From Phycisphaerae bacterium (GTDB lineage: Bacteria; Planctomycetota; Phycisphaerae; Sedimentisphaerales; Anaerobacaceae): a stretch of 34,994 nt of DNA. The position numbers and the translations under genes are program-made. The stretch covers positions 1-34,994 of the forward strand of contig JAGPGT010000011.1 of NCBI GenBank assembly GCA_018055905.1, given 5' to 3'. The notes below the pieces were generated by a model. It made no database searches and was not told the DNA's origin. It saw only the letters and a list, made by a program, of their open reading frames with translations. Below, in pieces: positions 32,212 through 34,994 of this stretch. Numbering within the stretch: position 1 is the stretch's first letter; the number at the start of each line of letters is the position of its first letter.

Positions 32212-34749
32212 ATGAGAGCCTGTCTGCCGTCGCTGAGGCCGGGTTTTCAGTGGGTCGTTGTGTTGCTGGCGTTCCTCTCCGCAGGACCGGGGTCCCCGTT
32301 TGCTGCGGCGCAGTCTCTTTTCGGTATCCCGGAATTGGGCGGGCCGTCGCAACGAGGCTCGAATGCCTTGTCGACCGAACGACAGACAGGAGCGGTCCGC
32401 GAGTGGCTGTCACGTCGGGGGGGGGCTGAAGATCCGTGTGTGCCGAGCATGTTCTCGCCGCCGGATGTCCGTGAGCGGCCGGCGCCGCCCTCGATGCCGT
32501 CGCGGATCGAGCGGTTGTTGTCGAGGGATGCTTCTTTGGATGTCAACGACGCGTCGCTCAGGCTCAAACAGTTCGGCTATGACATGTTCAGCGCCCCGGT
32601 GTCGACTTTTGCCCCGGTGACGAACGTGCCCGTAGGACCGGACTATGTGATCGGTCCCGGCGACAGTTTCACTCTGACCTTGTGGGGGCGTGTGGATGCG
32701 CAATACACGCTGCAGGTCGATCGGGGCGGCCAAATTGTGCTGCCGGAGGTGGGGGCCCTGCGGGTCTGGGGCATGAAGTTCGGCGAGTTGGAGAGCTATC
32801 TTCGGCACGAACTGTCCCGGAAATTCACGGATTTCAAGATGTCGATTGCGATGGACCGGCTGCGGACGATCCAGGTATTTGTCGTCGGCGAGGCGACCTC
32901 GCCGGGGACGTACACCGTCAGTTCGCTTTCGACCGCGATCAATGCGCTCTTTGCTGCGGGCGGGCCGTCGCGAAGCGGAACGCTCCGCAAGATCCGTCTG
33001 TCGCGAAGCGGCCAGGAACCGATCTCGCTGGATTTGTACAATCTGTTGATGGGGGGCGACAAGAGCCAGGATGTTCGTCTTCAGGACGGAGATACGATCT
33101 TCATACCGTTAATCGGACCGGTGGTCGGAGTCGCGGGCAATGTCAAGAGACCGGCGATCTACGAGATGGTTGGCCCTATGACTTTGCATCAGGTGCTGGA
33201 TCTGGCCGGCGGCGTTGCGTTCTCCGGCTGGCTTCAGCGGGTACAGGTGGAGCGAGTGCACAACCATGAGCGACAGATCGTCGTGGATTTCGATCTCTCA
33301 CAGGAGGAGGTGATGGGGCAGCCGTCCGATCCCGGCGCGATGGTGCTGCAGGACGGGGACATCGTGAAGGTCTTTGCGGTTCCGGCCCGCCAGGAGAGGA
33401 TCATTCGTCTGGAAGGCCACGTCGTCCGCGCGGGCAAACGTGAATGGAAACCCGCCATGCGGCTCAGCGATATTCTAACCTCGTACGACGTGCTGATGCC
33501 CCAGCCGAACACGGAATGCGCCCAGATCGAGCGATTGGTCCCGCCGGATCTGCATCCGGCTGTCATCCCCTTCAACTTGGGCAAGCTGCTGGCCGGTGAC
33601 AAATCTCAGGATCTGGAACTTCTTCAATACGACACGATTCGCGTGTTCCGTTGGGACGAACGGATCTCGCGGAGAGTGACGATCTCAGGCATGGTCTTCG
33701 ATCCAGATACCTATCGACTGGTTCCCAACATGAGAGTGAGCGATCTGGTCGATACGGCCGGCGGGTTACATAAGAACGCATACGTCCGCACCGCCGAAAT
33801 CACCCGCCGGCATATCAGCCAGGAGGGAATGGCCACCGAAAAGATCGACATCGACCTGGAGAAGGCGCTGGCCGGCGACTCCGAACACAACGTCCTGCTC
33901 CGCGATTACGACTACGTCGTGGTACGGCCGATCCCCGACCTCGTGTTCGACGCCAACGCCGTGATCGAAGGCGAGGTGCGATTCCCCGGCAGGTACCCGA
34001 TTCGAAAAGGCGAGACCCTCAGTTCGCTGATCGAACGGGCGGGGGGGTATACCGACCAGGCCTATCTCAAAGGTGCGGTTTTCACCCGCCAGAGCGCCAG
34101 GGCGATTCAGCGGCGCCGCTTGGACGATTTGATTCGTCAGATCGAGGAGTCCATGCTGTCGAGTTCTCAGGAGCAGATGAGTGCGTCCCTGGACGCCGAC
34201 AGCGCCAAGATCGAACAGGCGGTGTTGGAGACGAAAAAGGCCCTTCTGGCCAGGCTTCGCGCCGCCGAGATCACCGGACGTGTGGTTGTGCGATTGAGTG
34301 CTCTGGAGGAGTTCAAAGGGTCCTCATACGACATGGAGCTGGAGGATGGCGACAAGCTGACGGTGCCCCAGGTTCCCGGCGTGGTTCACATCGTGGGCGA
34401 AGTCTTTAATCCCACGTCGCTGCTCTACGAGGAGAACGGCACGGTCAGCTACTACCTCGGACGCGTCGGCGGTATGACCAAAGAGGCCGACAAGAAGCAG
34501 GTCAGCGTGATCAAGGCCGACGGCACGGTCGTCAGCATGGAGCAGGGGAATCGCGGCAAGCTCCTGTTCTGGGATTCGCAGAGCAACTCTTGGTTCTTCG
34601 GCGGTTTCCTGAGTCATCGGATGGAGCCGGGAGACACGATCGTGGTGCCCCGCAAGGTCGACAAGTATCTCAATCTCCGGTTGACCAAGGATATCACCCA
34701 GATTATCTTCCAAATCGCCGTCGCCGCCGGCGTGGTGTTCGCGATATAG
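32212..34749 (+). CDS. Wza-like polysaccharide export protein with six SLBB repeats
   Basis: 845 residues from ATG with AAAGGAG 6 bases upstream. The protein exports surface polysaccharide across the periplasm and outer membrane. It has a signal peptide (WVVVLLAFLSAGPGSPFAAAQS) without an evident lipobox cysteine, unlike E. coli Wza. The polysaccharide export domain is at about 139-215 (DYVIGPGDSFTLTLWGR, DRGGQIVLPEVGALRVWG). SLBB-type repeats follow at about 222, 306, 398, 489, 583 and 725, each opening V-x-G-x-V/A-x-x-P/AG-like (for example VVGEATSPGTY, VAGNVKRPAIY, IEGEVRFPGRY, VGEVFNPTSLLY). The last 20 residues (ITQIIFQIAVAAGVVFAI) are hydrophobic. At 845 residues it is more than twice the size of E. 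coli Wza, like long SLBB exporters. It precedes a Wzz-like gene by 72 bases. Confidence 0.9.
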   Translation: MRACLPSLRPGFQWVVVLLAFLSAGPGSPFAAAQSLFGIPELGGPSQRGSNALSTERQTGAVREWLSRRGGAEDPCVPSMFSPPDVRERPAPPSMPSRIERLLSRDASLDVNDASLRLKQFGYDMFSAPVSTFAPVTNVPVGPDYVIGPGDSFTLTLWGRVDAQYTLQVDRGGQIVLPEVGALRVWGMKFGELESYLRHELSRKFTDFKMSIAMDRLRTIQVFVVGEATSPGTYTVSSLSTAINALFAAGGPSRSGTLRKIRLSRSGQEPISLDLYNLLMGGDKSQDVRLQDGDTIFIPLIGPVVGVAGNVKRPAIYEMVGPMTLHQVLDLAGGVAFSGWLQRVQVERVHNHERQIVVDFDLSQEEVMGQPSDPGAMVLQDGDIVKVFAVPARQERIIRLEGHVVRAGKREWKPAMRLSDILTSYDVLMPQPNTECAQIERLVPPDLHPAVIPFNLGKLLAGDKSQDLELLQYDTIRVFRWDERISRRVTISGMVFDPDTYRLVPNMRVSDLVDTAGGLHKNAYVRTAEITRRHISQEGMATEKIDIDLEKALAGDSEHNVLLRDYDYVVVRPIPDLVFDANAVIEGEVRFPGRYPIRKGETLSSLIERAGGYTDQAYLKGAVFTRQSARAIQRRRLDDLIRQIEESMLSSSQEQMSASLDADSAKIEQAVLETKKALLARLRAAEITGRVVVRLSALEEFKGSSYDMELEDGDKLTVPQVPGVVHIVGEVFNPTSLLYEENGTVSYYLGRVGGMTKEADKKQVSVIKADGTVVSMEQGNRGKLLFWDSQSNSWFFGGFLSHRMEPGDTIVVPRKVDKYLNLRLTKDITQIIFQIAVAAGVVFAI

Positions 34750-34821
34750 AGACAGGAAGAGGTCGTCCGCAGATTGCATAGATCTGACAGATTGTGTAAA
34801 GGCTATCAGGATGAGTGTATT

Positions 34822-34994
34822 GTGACGGATTCTCAGGCAAAATCACAGTTGCCGCGTCCGGCTGCAGGTCCGGAAGATTTGGAGATTGATCTGTTCGATT
34901 ATCTGCTCGTGATCTGGCGGGCTCGTTGGTCGATTTCCCTCCTGTGCATCTTGGCCATGGCGGTGACCGTCGTGATCGTATTGACAAGACCCCG
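34822..34994 (+). CDS. Wzz/GumC-like chain-length determinant, N-terminal fragment
   Basis: The first 57 codons of a gene running off the right edge. The GTG at 34822 is preferred, with AGGA about 10 bases upstream; the in-frame TTG at 34792 is possible. After a polar leader the sequence reads LEIDLFDYLLVIWRARWSISLLCILAMAVTVVIVLTRP. This is the usual start of Wzz-family proteins: a short I-D-L-x-D-Y/L-x-x-x-x-WRxRW motif, then the first membrane helix. Wzz/GumC-type proteins set polysaccharide chain length and contact the Wza exporter, which fits the gene just upstream. Whether it carries a C-terminal tyrosine kinase domain cannot be seen. Confidence 0.8.
   Translation, partial: MTDSQAKSQLPRPAAGPEDLEIDLFDYLLVIWRARWSISLLCILAMAVTVVIVLTRP

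Noticed and set aside
1-34994. CRISPR arrays, tRNA/rRNA genes, insertion sequences
   Set aside because: I looked for regularly spaced repeats, tRNA-like cloverleaf ends and transposase-like frames and saw none.

Overview
The window carries a large flagellar gene cluster from a Gram-negative bacterium, followed by the start of a surface-polysaccharide export locus. The outer membrane is inferred from a Wzi-like beta-barrel protein, a Wza-like SLBB exporter and a flagellar export set. Base composition is GC-rich, so most real genes have long antisense shadow ORFs. The taxon cannot be fixed from the sequence. A planctomycete-like or deltaproteobacterial-like lineage would fit the sigma-54/sigma-28 flagellar control, tandem MotB paralogues and MotE-like protein, but this is a weak guess.

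Layout. (1) 1-260: the 3' end of hemN. (2) 281-9919: one giant ORF of about 3,212 residues. It joins two GT-B-like glycosyltransferase units, a class I methyltransferase-like domain, TPR-like helices, two near-duplicate GT-A-like modules, two DDD-containing GT-A-like segments and a GT2 module. (3) 10036-12057: fliD. (4) 12090-25290, minus strand: a compact 17-gene operon transcribed flgB-flgC-fliE-fliF-fliG-fliH-fliI-fliJ-motE-motA-motB1-motB2-fliO-fliP-fliQ-fliR-flhB. (5) 25291-25775: a divergent control region with a near-consensus sigma-54 promoter facing each way. (6) 25776-27458: fliK. (7) 27465-28538, minus strand: a second, ordinary-sized glycosyltransferase. (8) 28539-29015: flagellin control region with a good sigma-28 promoter, direct repeats and T-tracts. 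(9) 29016-29825: a very short flagellin, then fliS. (10) 30425-31909, minus strand: Wzi-like outer-membrane protein. (11) 32212 to the end: a six-SLBB Wza-like exporter and the first codons of a Wzz-like chain-length protein.

Working together. The flgB operon encodes the rod base, MS ring, export gate and ATPase, and stator. The switch proteins FliM/FliN, FliL, the hook genes and flhA are not here and must lie elsewhere if the flagellum is functional. FliK, FliD, FliC and FliS are the hook-length regulator, cap, filament and filament chaperone. The two glycosyltransferase genes flank filament genes, which suggests that flagellin or another filament protein is glycosylated. That link is inferred from context and domain content, not shown. 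The promoters suggest a tiered scheme: sigma-54 for the basal-body operon and fliK, sigma-28 for flagellin.
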